From Acidaminococcus sp. (lineage in GTDB: Bacteria > Bacillota > Negativicutes > Acidaminococcales > Acidaminococcaceae): a stretch of 64,000 nt of DNA. Positions within the stretch are counted from its first letter, which is position 1; each line of letters opens with the position of its first letter. Below, in pieces: positions 25,549-33,556 of the stretch. The notes under the pieces are model-generated. The model ran no database searches, had not been told where the DNA came from, and saw nothing but the letters and a program-made list of their open reading frames with translations. Position numbers and translations under genes: made by a program. The stretch is from assembly GCA_022482815.1 (NCBI GenBank), contig JAKVOM010000001.1, positions 620,001 through 684,000 of the forward strand. The letters run 5' to 3'.

Positions 25549-26130
25549 ATGTCGTCCATGATTACTATCCGCAGTGCGGCTGTCTCGGACGCAGCTGCGC
25601 TGCTTGAAATTTATGCGCCTTACGTCAAGGAAACTGCCATCACTTTTGAATATACGGTACCAACATTGGAAGATTTTGAAGGCAGGATTCGCAGTACACT
25701 GCAGCGTTTCCCCTATTTAGTCGCAGAAAAGGACGGTCATATCGTCGGTTATGCCTATCTCGGCTACTTTAATATCAGAGCAGCCTATGACCATTCGGCT
25801 GAAACCAGTATTTACGTGAAGAAGGACGAAAGACACGGCGGTATTGGCGGCAAACTTTATCACGCCATTGAAGAAGCCGCCAAGGCAATGCACATTTATA
25901 ATCTTAATGCGTGCATCGGCTACCCTGCAGATGATAAGACCGAAGATCCTTATCTTTCTCTCAATAGCCCGGAGTTCCATGCACATCTGGGATATACGCT
26001 GGTTGGACGTTTCCACAAATGTGGATATAAGTTCGGCCGCTGGTATGACATGATTTGGATGGAGAAAATGCTGGAAGAACATACTGATAAACCAGCAGCA
26101 TTCATCCCCTACCCGAAATTAAAGCGCTAA
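25549..26130 (+). CDS. GNAT N-acetyltransferase (phosphinothricin/methionine-derivative type)
   Basis: A 193-residue GNAT protein. The acetyl-CoA loop is RHGGIGGKL near residue 103; ITIRSAAVSDAAALLEIYAPYV at the N terminus, TAITFEY and the C-terminal LGYTLVGRFHKCGYKFGRWYDMIWMEK are typical of the Pat/MnaT subgroup, which acetylates phosphinothricin-like compounds or methionine sulfoximine. The natural substrate is uncertain. AAGGAGGAG lies 5 bases before the ATG. It is divergent from ompM and monocistronic, followed by terminators. Confidence 0.88.
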   Translation: MSSMITIRSAAVSDAAALLEIYAPYVKETAITFEYTVPTLEDFEGRIRSTLQRFPYLVAEKDGHIVGYAYLGYFNIRAAYDHSAETSIYVKKDERHGGIGGKLYHAIEEAAKAMHIYNLNACIGYPADDKTEDPYLSLNSPEFHAHLGYTLVGRFHKCGYKFGRWYDMIWMEKMLEEHTDKPAAFIPYPKLKR

Positions 26131-26317
26131 ATCCTGTAACAGCAAGATAAATTGACCAGCATTTTTATCATTATGACACCTGTTAGCAGGAAAGTTCAAA
26201 ATGAAGAATCCGGGAACTAAAAAAGGGAGAAATCAGGAATGTCTGATATGCCGTTTTTATAAAAAACGCGAAATTTTCGTTTTGAGCGATTTTAGATGTT
26301 TTTATAACCACTTATAT

Positions 26318-26367
26318 AAAAGAGCCTCAAAAATCTCATTAGAAAGGATTTTTGAGGCTCTTTTTTT
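26318..26367. terminator. Terminator downstream of the GNAT gene
   Basis: AAAGAGCCTCAAAAATC / GATTTTTGAGGCTCTTT with T7. A-rich on the other side, so it can work in both directions. Confidence 0.85.
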
Positions 26368-26380
26368 CAGAAGCAAAAAG

Positions 26381-26409
26381 AAAACACCGGAATGCCTTCC
26401 GGTGTTTTT
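26381..26409. terminator. Terminator beyond tRNA-Val
   Basis: AAACACCGGAA / TTCCGGTGTTT with T5 and A4 flanks. On the minus strand it follows the tRNA 3' end by about 8 bases. Confidence 0.8.
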
Positions 26410-26417
26410 GATAAAAT

Positions 26418-26494
26418 TGGTGGGGTTATGCGGATTCGAACCGTAGACCTCATCGATGTGAGCGATGCGCTCTAACCAACTGAGCTATAACCCC
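26418..26494 (-). tRNA. tRNA-Val (anticodon CAC)
   Basis: The minus strand folds as a cloverleaf: acceptor GGGGTTA/TAACCCC, D arm GCTC...GAGC, anticodon stem CATCG/CGATG with loop CTCACAT (anticodon CAC, reading GUG), T arm with TTCGAAT, and encoded CCA. The T stem TACGG/CCGCA has one A.C mismatch. 77 bases including CCA. Confidence 0.92.
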
Positions 26495-26583
26495 GATAAA
26501 ATCTATTATACTCTTTTCATCAGAAAAAACAACCCTGAATCTGCTATCCTGCCATCCAGCCGGGTTTTCTCCATTAAACAGAC

Positions 26584-27279
26584 TCAATACATAAAATAGG
26601 CCATCAGCCCGGCTACAAATAACCCAGGAACCATGTTGCCCACCCTAATGGAAGTAAGTTCCAGCATGTTGATGCCAATAGCAAATATCATGAGCCCGCC
26701 CGATACAGAGATTTCCTGTACCACAGCTTCGGTAACAAAGGGAGCCAGGAGACCAGCAAGAATTGTCAGTATTCCCTGGTACACGGCCACCGATATTGCG
26801 GAAAACAGCACCCCTATCCCCATGTTGGCCGCATAAATGATGCCGCTCAGTCCGTCGATCATAGCCTTTGTATAAAGGATTCTGGTATCCCCGCTGATAC
26901 CATCCTGGATAGATCCTACAATAGCCATGGCTCCTACACAATACAGCAGGCTGGTGTTCAAAAAGCCTTGGGCAAACCGACTGGTTCCCTCTTCTGTTCC
27001 CTTGGAAAAGTGACTTCCCAGCCACAAGCCAAAATCATTCAAGCGCTTTTCTATATTGAGCGCTTCTCCAATTAAAGACCCAATGACAATACTGGCAATT
27101 GTGAGCAGGATGTGTTCTCCCTTTAATGACATTTGAAGTCCGAGCATCATAACACAAACGGCCAGGCCTTTTATGACCGTTTCCCGATACTTCTCTTTGA
27201 TGCCTCTGCCCAGAACGAGTCCTATGGTACTGCCTGCAGCAATCGCACAGGCGTTGACAATCGTACCTAATCCAATCAT
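26584..27279 (-). CDS. DUF554 membrane protein
   Basis: A 231-residue protein with about seven membrane helices. The glycine-rich start GLGTIVNACAIAAGSTIGLVLG, GSLIGEALNIEKRL and the FAQGFLNTSLLYCVGAMAIVGSI-type region match the DUF554 (YdfK/YqgA-like) family, a putative transport or membrane protein of unknown function. It lies 18 bases downstream of parB and could share its transcript, though the ribosome site is weak. Confidence 0.85.
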   Translation of the reverse strand: MIGLGTIVNACAIAAGSTIGLVLGRGIKEKYRETVIKGLAVCVMMLGLQMSLKGEHILLTIASIVIGSLIGEALNIEKRLNDFGLWLGSHFSKGTEEGTSRFAQGFLNTSLLYCVGAMAIVGSIQDGISGDTRILYTKAMIDGLSGIIYAANMGIGVLFSAISVAVYQGILTILAGLLAPFVTEAVVQEISVSGGLMIFAIGINMLELTSIRVGNMVPGLFVAGLMAYFMY

Positions 27280-27297
27280 ACTGCCATCCTGTACTGC

Positions 27298-28281
27298 TTA
27301 CACGGAAAACGTTTTCTCCGCGTCAGCGCCTTTCTTTTCCTCTTTTTTGTTTTTGATCAGCATGTATACTCTCTCAAAGTCTTCGTCACTATAATATTCA
27401 ATGACGATTTTCCCGCCATGCTGTTTTCTTCCCGGCTGAATATTGACTTTTGTGCCCAGATACTCAGTCAGTGCTTCTTCATATGTACGAGTGTAGATGT
27501 TCTGGCTCTTACGCACCGCTTTACGAGCTTTTTCCCTGGCTTTCTTTCCGCCGTTTTTAGCATTCTCGACGGCTTCCATAATTGCTTTTTCCTTCAGGCC
27601 ATTTTTCTCACCCGTTACGTATTCTTCTACCATGCGGGCGGACCATCCCTCCTCCTGCGCACGGTGTGCCAAAGTAACCATCTGGTCTTTATCCTTGAGG
27701 CCCAGGAGCGGGCGAACCTGTCCCATCGTCAAGGCTTTAGCAGCTACCATCTCTGAAATCTCATCCGGCAGATTAAGGAGCCTGAGTGAATTGGCAACTG
27801 CTGTACGGCTCTTTCCAAGCCGTTTTGCCACTTCTTCCTGAGTCAGGGACAAGGTTTCCATCATGGTCTTGATACCACGAGCCTCTTCCATCGGATTCAG
27901 GTTGCTCCGCTGCATATTTTCAATCAGAGCTACTTCCATCATGGTTTTATCATCGTAAGAACGAATGACGACCGGCACTTTAGTAAGACCTGCATTCTTA
28001 GCAGCACGCCAGCGGCGTTCGCCTGCAACGATTTCGTACTGCCGCCCCTTTTTACGGACAATCAGAGGCTGAATGATTCCGCTTTCCTTTACTGATGCAG
28101 TTAGTTCCTTCAGAGCCTCTTCGTCAAATACATGACGAGGCTGATAAGGGTTCGGGACCAGATTCTTTACAGAAATCTCCCCTACTGTTTCTCCGGACTG
28201 TTTATCCGGCACGGCCTGTTTCATTGGCCCGAACATACTATCCAGACCGTTTCTGCCCAATCCGCCTTTTTTACTTGGCAC
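27298..28281 (-). CDS. parB: Chromosome-partitioning protein ParB/Spo0J
   Basis: ParB is a CTP-dependent DNA clamp that loads at parS, spreads and recruits SMC at the origin. The 327-residue protein has the N-terminal CTPase domain (VPNPYQPRHVFDEEALKEL, IVAGERRWRAAKNAG, LIENMQRSNLNPMEEA), a helix-turn-helix (LTQEEVAKRLGKSRTAVANSLRLLNLP) and a lysine-rich linker plus C-terminal dimerisation domain. The start overlaps the parA stop by 11 bases. Five perfect parS sites lie in this window. Confidence 0.97.
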   Translation of the reverse strand: MPSKKGGLGRNGLDSMFGPMKQAVPDKQSGETVGEISVKNLVPNPYQPRHVFDEEALKELTASVKESGIIQPLIVRKKGRQYEIVAGERRWRAAKNAGLTKVPVVIRSYDDKTMMEVALIENMQRSNLNPMEEARGIKTMMETLSLTQEEVAKRLGKSRTAVANSLRLLNLPDEISEMVAAKALTMGQVRPLLGLKDKDQMVTLAHRAQEEGWSARMVEEYVTGEKNGLKEKAIMEAVENAKNGGKKAREKARKAVRKSQNIYTRTYEEALTEYLGTKVNIQPGRKQHGGKIVIEYYSDEDFERVYMLIKNKKEEKKGADAEKTFSV

Positions 28282-29035
28282 GACGCAGCACCTCCCGGGT
28301 TAAAGCTTTATAGGCTTCCGCAGCTTTCGAGTGCGGATCATATGCCGTAATCGGCATTCCATAGCTGGGGGCTTCTCCCAGCCGTACACTTCTGGGTATC
28401 AATGTCCGGTAAAGGAGATTCGGGAAATGTTCCTGTACTGCCTTTACCACATCGTTGGACAAATGTGTCCGGCTGTCTGCCATTGTCATAACAATACCTT
28501 CCACATACAGATCCGGATTGCTGGATGCTTTGATACGTTCCACGGACTGCAGCAGCTGTGCTACGCCTTCCAAAGCGTAGAATTCGCATTGAATCGGTAT
28601 GATGACAGAATCCGCTGCAGTCAGTGCATTGATGGTCAGAAGGCTGAGTGACGGCGGGCAGTCAATTAAAATATAATCATACATGTCACGAACCTTATCG
28701 AGTGGCTTTTTCAAGCATTTGGCCCGGTTCTTTTTGTCGATCATATCAATTTCGGCGCCGGCTAAATTCACCGTGGCAGGCGCGACAGACAGGTTTTTCC
28801 ACTGTGTCGGCGTGATGATTTCTTCCATCCGGACACCATTAATCAGCACATCATACATATCATGTTTTAATTCATTTTTGTTGATTCCAAGGCCGCTCGT
28901 CGCATTTCCCTGGGAATCAAGGTCGACCAGAAGGACTTTTCTGCGCGGGCTTGCCAGGCAGGCAGATAAATTAATGCTTGTCGTGGTCTTACCTACGCCG
29001 CCTTTCTGGTTGGCAATGGCGATTACGTGAGACAT
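28271..29035 (-). CDS. parA: Chromosome-partitioning ATPase ParA/Soj
   Basis: A 254-residue deviant Walker ATPase that acts with ParB in origin segregation and, in Bacillus, regulates DnaA. Walker A ANQKGGVGKTTTSINL is at residues 7-22, LVDLDSQGNATSGLG follows, and Walker B is YILIDCPPSLSLLTINAL. The ATG at 29035 (MSHVIAIANQKGG) is supported by AGAAGGAAG upstream; an in-frame GTG/ATG further out is unlikely. The first parS of the cluster lies 112 bases upstream, so ParB spreading may affect this promoter. Confidence 0.97.
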   Translation of the reverse strand: MSHVIAIANQKGGVGKTTTSINLSACLASPRRKVLLVDLDSQGNATSGLGINKNELKHDMYDVLINGVRMEEIITPTQWKNLSVAPATVNLAGAEIDMIDKKNRAKCLKKPLDKVRDMYDYILIDCPPSLSLLTINALTAADSVIIPIQCEFYALEGVAQLLQSVERIKASSNPDLYVEGIVMTMADSRTHLSNDVVKAVQEHFPNLLYRTLIPRSVRLGEAPSYGMPITAYDPHSKAAEAYKALTREVLRRAK

Positions 29036-29136
29036 GGACTTCCTTCTTTCTCTCAAGTAAGTAATAAATATCAGTAACTGCTTTCTATTCTAACACAAAA
29101 GAAGAAAGCGCGGGGTAAAAAGTAGAGATATTTTTC

Positions 29137-29172
29137 TGTTTTTCAATGTTTCACGTGAAACATTGAAAAACA
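29137..29172. other. parS site 2 in a 36-bp perfect palindrome
   Basis: Core TGTTTCACGTGAAACA at 29147-29162. Ten bases each side (TGTTTTTCAA / TTGAAAAACA) extend the perfect inverted repeat to 36 bp. Confidence 0.95.
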
Positions 29173-29279
29173 ATTATCGACCGCAAGAAGCAAAATCTCA
29201 TTAAACTATTATCACGTAACTAGCTATGGTCCTTTTTCCATGCAGCCAATAAGAAAAAGCTATTTTTCATCTGATGCAC

Positions 29280-29321
29280 TCACAAAATATAATGTTTCAC
29301 GTGAAACATTATATTTTGTGA
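29280..29321. other. parS site 3 in a 42-bp perfect palindrome
   Basis: Core at 29293-29308. Flanks TCACAAAATATAA / TTATATTTTGTGA make a perfect 42-bp palindrome, able to form a cruciform. Confidence 0.95.
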
Positions 29322-29376
29322 ATTGATTATCAAGAAAATATTTCATCAATACAAAAACGTGCTTAATCTTTTTATA

Positions 29377-29422
29377 AAATAAGGGTCCGATGTTTCACGT
29401 GAAACATTGAGTCCTTATTTTC
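29377..29422. other. parS site 4 in a 46-bp near-perfect palindrome
   Basis: Core at 29391-29406. AAAATAAGG at the left and CCTTATTTT at the right pair fully; a few mismatches lie between these arms and the core. Confidence 0.95.
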
Positions 29423-29429
29423 CATAATA

Positions 29430-29565
29430 CCAAAGACTGTGCGGAGCCTTCTTATTTCCCCAGACTACATGGCACTGTATTCACAGCCACTCCTCCCATG
29501 AACTCCATAGTAATAATACAGCCCTGCACAGTCCTCTGATTCCGGAGATCTTCTTTCCGAAATCA
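29430..29565 (-). ncRNA. Candidate structured RNA beside parS site 4
   Basis: A -10 TATAAT (complement at 29571-29576) would start a transcript at about 29565. Its first bases form TGATTTCGG / CCGGAATCA, then GAGGACTGTGC pairs with GCACAGTCTTT (closing stem, about 29435-29542), enclosing CTGTATT / AATACAG and CTATG / CATGG hairpins. No protein frame fits. A -35 and a terminator are not clear. No known RNA family was recognised. Confidence 0.35.
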
Positions 29566-29576
29566 TACTTATTATA

Positions 29577-29822
29577 CTCTCTTATTTTTTTGTCTTTGAG
29601 GGTAATAAACAGGACATAAAATAAAATACAGTTCTATATAATAATAAAAATTAAAGCAGCAGTGCCCTTAAAAGAGAGTCTGTAAAATCAGAGATCTGTG
29701 TAGCCTCTATTTCGATCTGTTCATAGCCAGATTTCTTTTTCATTTAAGTGTTTTCATCTTATGATTATAACATCTGTGTGGAATATATCTTAATGAGATA
29801 ATCCGATTCTAGCCATTTATCA
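29577..29822. other. AT-rich intergenic stretch, no gene
   Basis: Part of the 860-base gap between parA and the Abi gene. Apart from the parS sites and candidate RNA described separately, nothing recognisable is seen. Confidence 0.5.
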
Positions 29823-29870
29823 CAAGTATGAAAAAAGCATTGCATTCTCACACAAAAACCTCCATACTTG
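29823..29870 (+). promoter_or_regulatory. Inverted repeat in the leader of the Abi gene
   Basis: CAAGTATG (29823-29830) and CATACTTG (29863-29870) flank a 32-base gap that ends just before the ribosome site AGGGGAGGGGG. Possible operator or leader hairpin. Confidence 0.4.
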
Positions 29871-29898
29871 AATCAAAGAAAGAGGGGAGGGGGATATT

Positions 29899-30837
29899 GT
29901 GTCGGAACCTGTCACAAGAACGAGTTTTCTTCCTGTAAAAGTACTCATTCACCAAATGAAACAAGAAGGAATTACTTTCCATCACATTTCCGAAAAGAAA
30001 GCAAAAAAAGTTTTGACAGAGGAGAGTTACTGCTTCAAGGTCATGGCCCAGGCCGCTAATTACGATACAGTCATTAATCATAAGGGACAGCGTCAATACA
30101 TTCATCTAGATTTTGCCTATCTTGCCGAACTGACTGCACTTGACCTGCGTCTAAGAAGTCTTGTTATTCAGATGTGCCTTGATATCGAAAATTCTCTCCG
30201 CAGTCTGCTCTTTCAGGAAATTACGGCAAATCCAGATGCAGAGGAATCTGAAATTATCGCAGCCTGGGATCCACACAATGAGCACCGTCATCAGCTGAAT
30301 GATAATCTCAGCTCCTCGTACTGCAAAAGCCTCGTCGCAAAGTACAGCCCCGGTTTTCCCCTCGCTGTAATGCTGGAACTCACTCATTTTGGAGCCTTAT
30401 CCCGCTTTACTGTATTCTATGACAAACGGTATCCTCATCGTATCCCTTTCGATGTCAGTCTCCTTGGTCCGGTTCGTGATCTGCGGAATGCATCAGCGCA
30501 TCATAACTGTCTTCTCTTTGATGTCCGACACGACTCCGGTGGTCCCATCAATCCAATCATTGCTGCCTTTGCAGAGCGTCATTGTATAAAAGGGTGGAAG
30601 ATATGGCTCCGAAATAAACCCCTTCATGACCTTGCCTGCCTGATTTATCTCTATCCCCGTATTGTTAGAGACAAGAACCGCTGTCATAAGACCTGCAAAA
30701 TCTTAGAGAAGTTTTTCAATAAGCGCATGCTTCGTCATAAATCCTGGTTTCGGCGAAACGCGGCACTCCGAAATGCCTATAGAATGATGAAGCTACTTTT
30801 TGAAGCGGTAGCGAAAGAACAGGCCTGGAACCGCTAA
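29899..30837 (+). CDS. Abi_2 family (AbiD/AbiF-like) HEPN protein
   Basis: A 312-residue protein of the Abi_2 family, named for abortive phage infection. N-terminal signatures are VKVLIHQMKQEGITF... EESYCFKVMAQAANYD and DFAYLAELTALDLRLRSLVIQMCLDIENSLRSLL. The HEPN RNase motif R-x4-H is RNASAH at residues 196-201. Such proteins are thought to be RNases that stop translation during infection; activity here is inferred. The GTG start is supported by AGGGGAGGGGG upstream. It stands alone among parS sites, with no obvious antitoxin gene next to it. It could serve phage defence or be a house-keeping relic. Confidence 0.82.
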   Translation: MSEPVTRTSFLPVKVLIHQMKQEGITFHHISEKKAKKVLTEESYCFKVMAQAANYDTVINHKGQRQYIHLDFAYLAELTALDLRLRSLVIQMCLDIENSLRSLLFQEITANPDAEESEIIAAWDPHNEHRHQLNDNLSSSYCKSLVAKYSPGFPLAVMLELTHFGALSRFTVFYDKRYPHRIPFDVSLLGPVRDLRNASAHHNCLLFDVRHDSGGPINPIIAAFAERHCIKGWKIWLRNKPLHDLACLIYLYPRIVRDKNRCHKTCKILEKFFNKRMLRHKSWFRRNAALRNAYRMMKLLFEAVAKEQAWNR

Positions 30838-30965
30838 TAAATAAGGTCAGGCATCAATTGGCCGAGAAGGTAACATTTCTAATCGGTCTCTGTCGGAACC
30901 CTGTATCATTTTCTCTCTGATTTAAAAAGAGCGGGGGAGAGCAAAAGAATTTTTGCATGACAGTA

Positions 30966-30989
30966 TGAATGTTTCACGTGAAACATTCA
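30966..30989. other. parS site 5 in a 24-bp palindrome
   Basis: Core TGTTTCACGTGAAACA at 30970-30985, extended by TGAA/TTCA. It lies 130 bases after the Abi gene. Confidence 0.95.
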
Positions 30990-31075
30990 CATCCCTGAAA
31001 AAATTTTGCTTCATATCGTGTGCAGCTTATAAGCATAATCGAAAACGGCATTGAGAATATTTATTCCAAAGACAT

Positions 31076-31125
31076 AAAAGAGCCCTGGTGTTCGGCATTT
31101 TTGCCGGATTCCAGAGCTCTTTTTT
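31076..31125. terminator. Terminator between the Abi and XRE genes
   Basis: AAAAGAGCCCTGG / CCAGAGCTCTTTT enclosing a second small hairpin (CGGCA/TGCCG), with T6. It serves the convergent XRE gene and possibly the Abi gene. Confidence 0.85.
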
Positions 31126-31133
31126 ATTTGACA

Positions 31134-31493
31134 TCATTCCCAGTGGATAAGTCTCTTTTCCAGATCTGTCATAGAAACAAGATCTAAAACATCGACTCCA
31201 AGCGCCTCTGCAACATCTACCAGAGTGGAGAGAGGTACACTGTCATTATAGGTTCCCCGTTCAATCCGGGAAATGGTATCCGGATGAAGGTGAGCCCGCT
31301 CTCCAAGTTCGGCCTGACTCAAACCTTCTGAATCAATGCCGCACAACATACGGTAGTACCGCACTTTTGCACCGATAAATTGACACAGTATTTTCTTTTT
31401 GTCCCCCATAGCCTTTTCTGCCGTTTCCGCCGTGCCGCTTTCTCTGCCCGTACTGGCCGCATCCTTTCCCGGCTCCACATCATCCATGGGCAT
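31134..31493 (-). CDS. XRE-family helix-turn-helix regulator
   Basis: A 119-residue protein. Residues about 40-105 form an XRE domain: VRYYRMLCGIDSEGLSQAELGERAHLHPDTISRIERGTYNDSVPLSTLVDVAEALGVDVLDLV. The first 30 residues are acidic and low in complexity with no good ribosome site, so translation may start at the ATG near 31409. Upstream lies an inverted repeat that may be its own operator. Its target is unknown. Confidence 0.8.
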   Translation of the reverse strand: MPMDDVEPGKDAASTGRESGTAETAEKAMGDKKKILCQFIGAKVRYYRMLCGIDSEGLSQAELGERAHLHPDTISRIERGTYNDSVPLSTLVDVAEALGVDVLDLVSMTDLEKRLIHWE

Positions 31494-31501
31494 GGTTCGA
31501 G

Positions 31502-31541
31502 GAAGTTAAACTTCACATACCAAAAACCAATTCGTATGTGA
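31502..31541 (-). promoter_or_regulatory. Inverted repeats upstream of the XRE gene
   Basis: GAAGTTAAACTTC (31502-31514) is an odd-length palindrome, and TTCACATAC (31512-31520) with GTATGTGAA (31533-31541) is a 9-bp inverted repeat. Overlapping dyads 10-50 bases before an XRE gene suggest autoregulation. Confidence 0.5.
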
Positions 31542-31690
31542 AATGATAGCTAAGATGCGCATTGCCGCACGGCAGTTCCATATCCTAAAACCGCCATGCA
31601 GACAGGCAAGGCTTCACCTATGTGATTTAATTTTTTACAGCGGTGCTGCCCAAAACCTTTCACGGAAAGAATAGTGCGACAGCAGCCAGA

Positions 31691-31721
31691 TTTTTACAAA
31701 AGCCATTACGCTTTGTAAAAA
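31691..31721. other. Inverted repeat of unknown role
   Basis: TTTTTACAAA and TTTGTAAAAA separated by 11 bases. Hairpin-forming, but with no adjacent gene end. Confidence 0.4.
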
Positions 31722-31764
31722 GAATAAATGGAACTACGACTCAAAAGCGGTACCAAGGTTCAAA

Positions 31765-31976
31765 AAGAAAAAACTAAACCTCCCTCATCATGACTGCAAG
31801 CCGATAGAACAAGCTATCGGACCTCGACTCAGCATGCGTCTCAGGGCTTAAAATGCACTCACAACGCCCTCTTTCTATCCCAGGTGCTGTGTAACAACTG
31901 CCGGGGACCGCATGTGTTCGGATTATTCGGTTCTGAAGCCCCCTTATATGGCAAAAGATCAGAACCATGGAACCAC
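31765..31976 (-). ncRNA. Candidate structured RNA with extended -10 promoter and U-rich end
   Basis: TGCTACAAT on the minus strand (TACAAT complement at 31983-31988) predicts a start near 31976. The transcript contains GGTTCTGA / TCAGAACC (31929-31966) and a perfect CCGATAG / CTATCGG hairpin near 31812-31831, many short GC helices, no protein frame, and ends in a U-rich tract (TTTTTTCTTTTT) near 31765. A length of about 210 bases and this shape fit a 6S-like or similar house-keeping RNA, but I could not match a family. Confidence 0.4.
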
Positions 31977-32097
31977 ATCCTCATTGTAGCACAAAATAGA
32001 GGAGACTACAGGGTAAAATTGTGGACAGTGTTCATAAGTACATCTGTACAGTCAGTTTTCTTGCGGTTTTGCTTACATAGATGCCTACGAAAAAAGG

Positions 32098-33556
32098 GGT
32101 TCTTCACGGAAATTTGTGGACTAAAAGACATTTGACTATTGAAAAAGGACATTAACTCCTCCAAAATATAATCGTCGAAACCATACCTTGGGAGGAGAAA
32201 ATGTCCTTTACTAATTACACTATTCAAAATAATGCAGAATGTCAAGATGTCTTTTACAATGTCTTCATGCCGGAAGACCCTTTTGATGATAGCCAGGAGA
32301 TTGTTATTTGCAGTGAAAAGAAATATACCGACTTCCGTTGTCCTAAATGTGGTCAGAAAATGTATTCTTACGAGCCATTTTCCACCTACTTGAAAAGTTT
32401 TCCTGCGTATCCTGAGCATACCAGGATGATCCGCTTTGAAGGGCATCGCTTCCGTTGCTCCTGCTGCCATGCAACCATCACTGAGCCTATTCCCTTTAAA
32501 TATCCCGGAACTCGCATTACCATGAGGGCTTCCCTTTGGATTGAGACGCTGCTTCGTAATGGAATCCCTGCCAATGCAATTGCTAAGATGTCAGGAATTC
32601 ACTGGAGCACGATTCGCTATGTCCACAAACAGCTCATGGATGAATCTCTCGATAAATATGAAATGGAATTGGAGCTGACCTCTTACAAGCCCCGTTTCCT
32701 GGCCATCGATGAGTTTGCTATCCATAAGGGACACACTTATGCCACTTGCGTCATGGATTTAGCGACAGGTTATATTCTCTGGGTTGGCAGAGGTCGGGCG
32801 ATAGCTGACTTCGAGCATTTCTTCAAGGAATATGATCAGACGAAGCTGACAGAGGTCAAGGCAGTCGCCATGGATATGAACGCTTCCTACAACAAGCTGG
32901 TACAAGAACATCTGCCGCAAGCTAAGGTCGTGTATGATCGTTACCACATGCAGGCTCAATTCGGGAAGGAAGTATTAGGTGTAGTAAGACTTGATGAGGC
33001 CAGAATGCATAGGGATAAAGCCAACGACATGCAAGAAGCATTAAAAGACGCAAGTGCTGAAGACAAGCCGGCTTTGAAAGAGCGGATATCCGAGGAAAAG
33101 AAGAACTACCGCACATTGAAGAAAGTCCGCTGGCCGTTACTCACCAATGAAGATAGGCTGAATCCTAAGAGCAAAGAAGCGTTGCAGGCCATCTTTGCAG
33201 AGCACGAGGATCTGGCAATATGTTATTCCATGAAGGAAGAGATGGTAGCCCTCTATGAATTAAGGGACTATGACAAGGCTCTTGCAGGATGGAAGCGCTG
33301 GTTTAAAGCTGCACTAGGCAGCGGGATTCCGGCCCTGGTTAGGTTTGCTAAGATTAAGCTGCCAAGGATAGACGGACTGGTGAACCATGCCCTGTACCCG
33401 ATAAACACAGGGAAGCTTGAGGGTTTCAACAACAAGATTAAAGTGGCCAAAAGAAGAGCGTACGGATACAGAGATGATGAGTACTTTTTCACGTTAATTC
33501 GCTACCTCTCAATTCCGACCGTAAGAGGTATACTCCCGAAAAAAACGTGAAGAACC
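32098..33556 (+). mobile_element. Intact ISL3-family insertion sequence
   Basis: The ends are GGTTCTTCACG (32098-32108) and its inverse CGTGAAGAACC (33546-33556). An 8-base duplication AAAAAAGG lies on both sides (32090-32097 and 33557-33564), as expected for ISL3. One transposase gene fills the element of 1459 bases. The duplication is unchanged, which points to a fairly recent insertion. Confidence 0.95.
32201..33550 (+). CDS. ISL3-family DDE transposase
   Basis: A 449-residue transposase. It has an N-terminal zinc-binding region (CPKCGQK... CSCCHA), a helix-turn-helix near 110-135 and a DDE catalytic core: D in FLAIDEFAIHKGH, D in VKAVAMDMNASYN, and E in GKLEGFNNKIKVAKRRAYG. Full length with no frameshift, so probably active. 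GGGAGGAG precedes the ATG. Confidence 0.95.
   Translation: MSFTNYTIQNNAECQDVFYNVFMPEDPFDDSQEIVICSEKKYTDFRCPKCGQKMYSYEPFSTYLKSFPAYPEHTRMIRFEGHRFRCSCCHATITEPIPFKYPGTRITMRASLWIETLLRNGIPANAIAKMSGIHWSTIRYVHKQLMDESLDKYEMELELTSYKPRFLAIDEFAIHKGHTYATCVMDLATGYILWVGRGRAIADFEHFFKEYDQTKLTEVKAVAMDMNASYNKLVQEHLPQAKVVYDRYHMQAQFGKEVLGVVRLDEARMHRDKANDMQEALKDASAEDKPALKERISEEKKNYRTLKKVRWPLLTNEDRLNPKSKEALQAIFAEHEDLAICYSMKEEMVALYELRDYDKALAGWKRWFKAALGSGIPALVRFAKIKLPRIDGLVNHALYPINTGKLEGFNNKIKVAKRRAYGYRDDEYFFTLIRYLSIPTVRGILPKKT

Noticed and set aside
32098-33556. Defence or cargo gene inside the insertion sequence
   Set aside because: Only the transposase fits between the inverted repeats.
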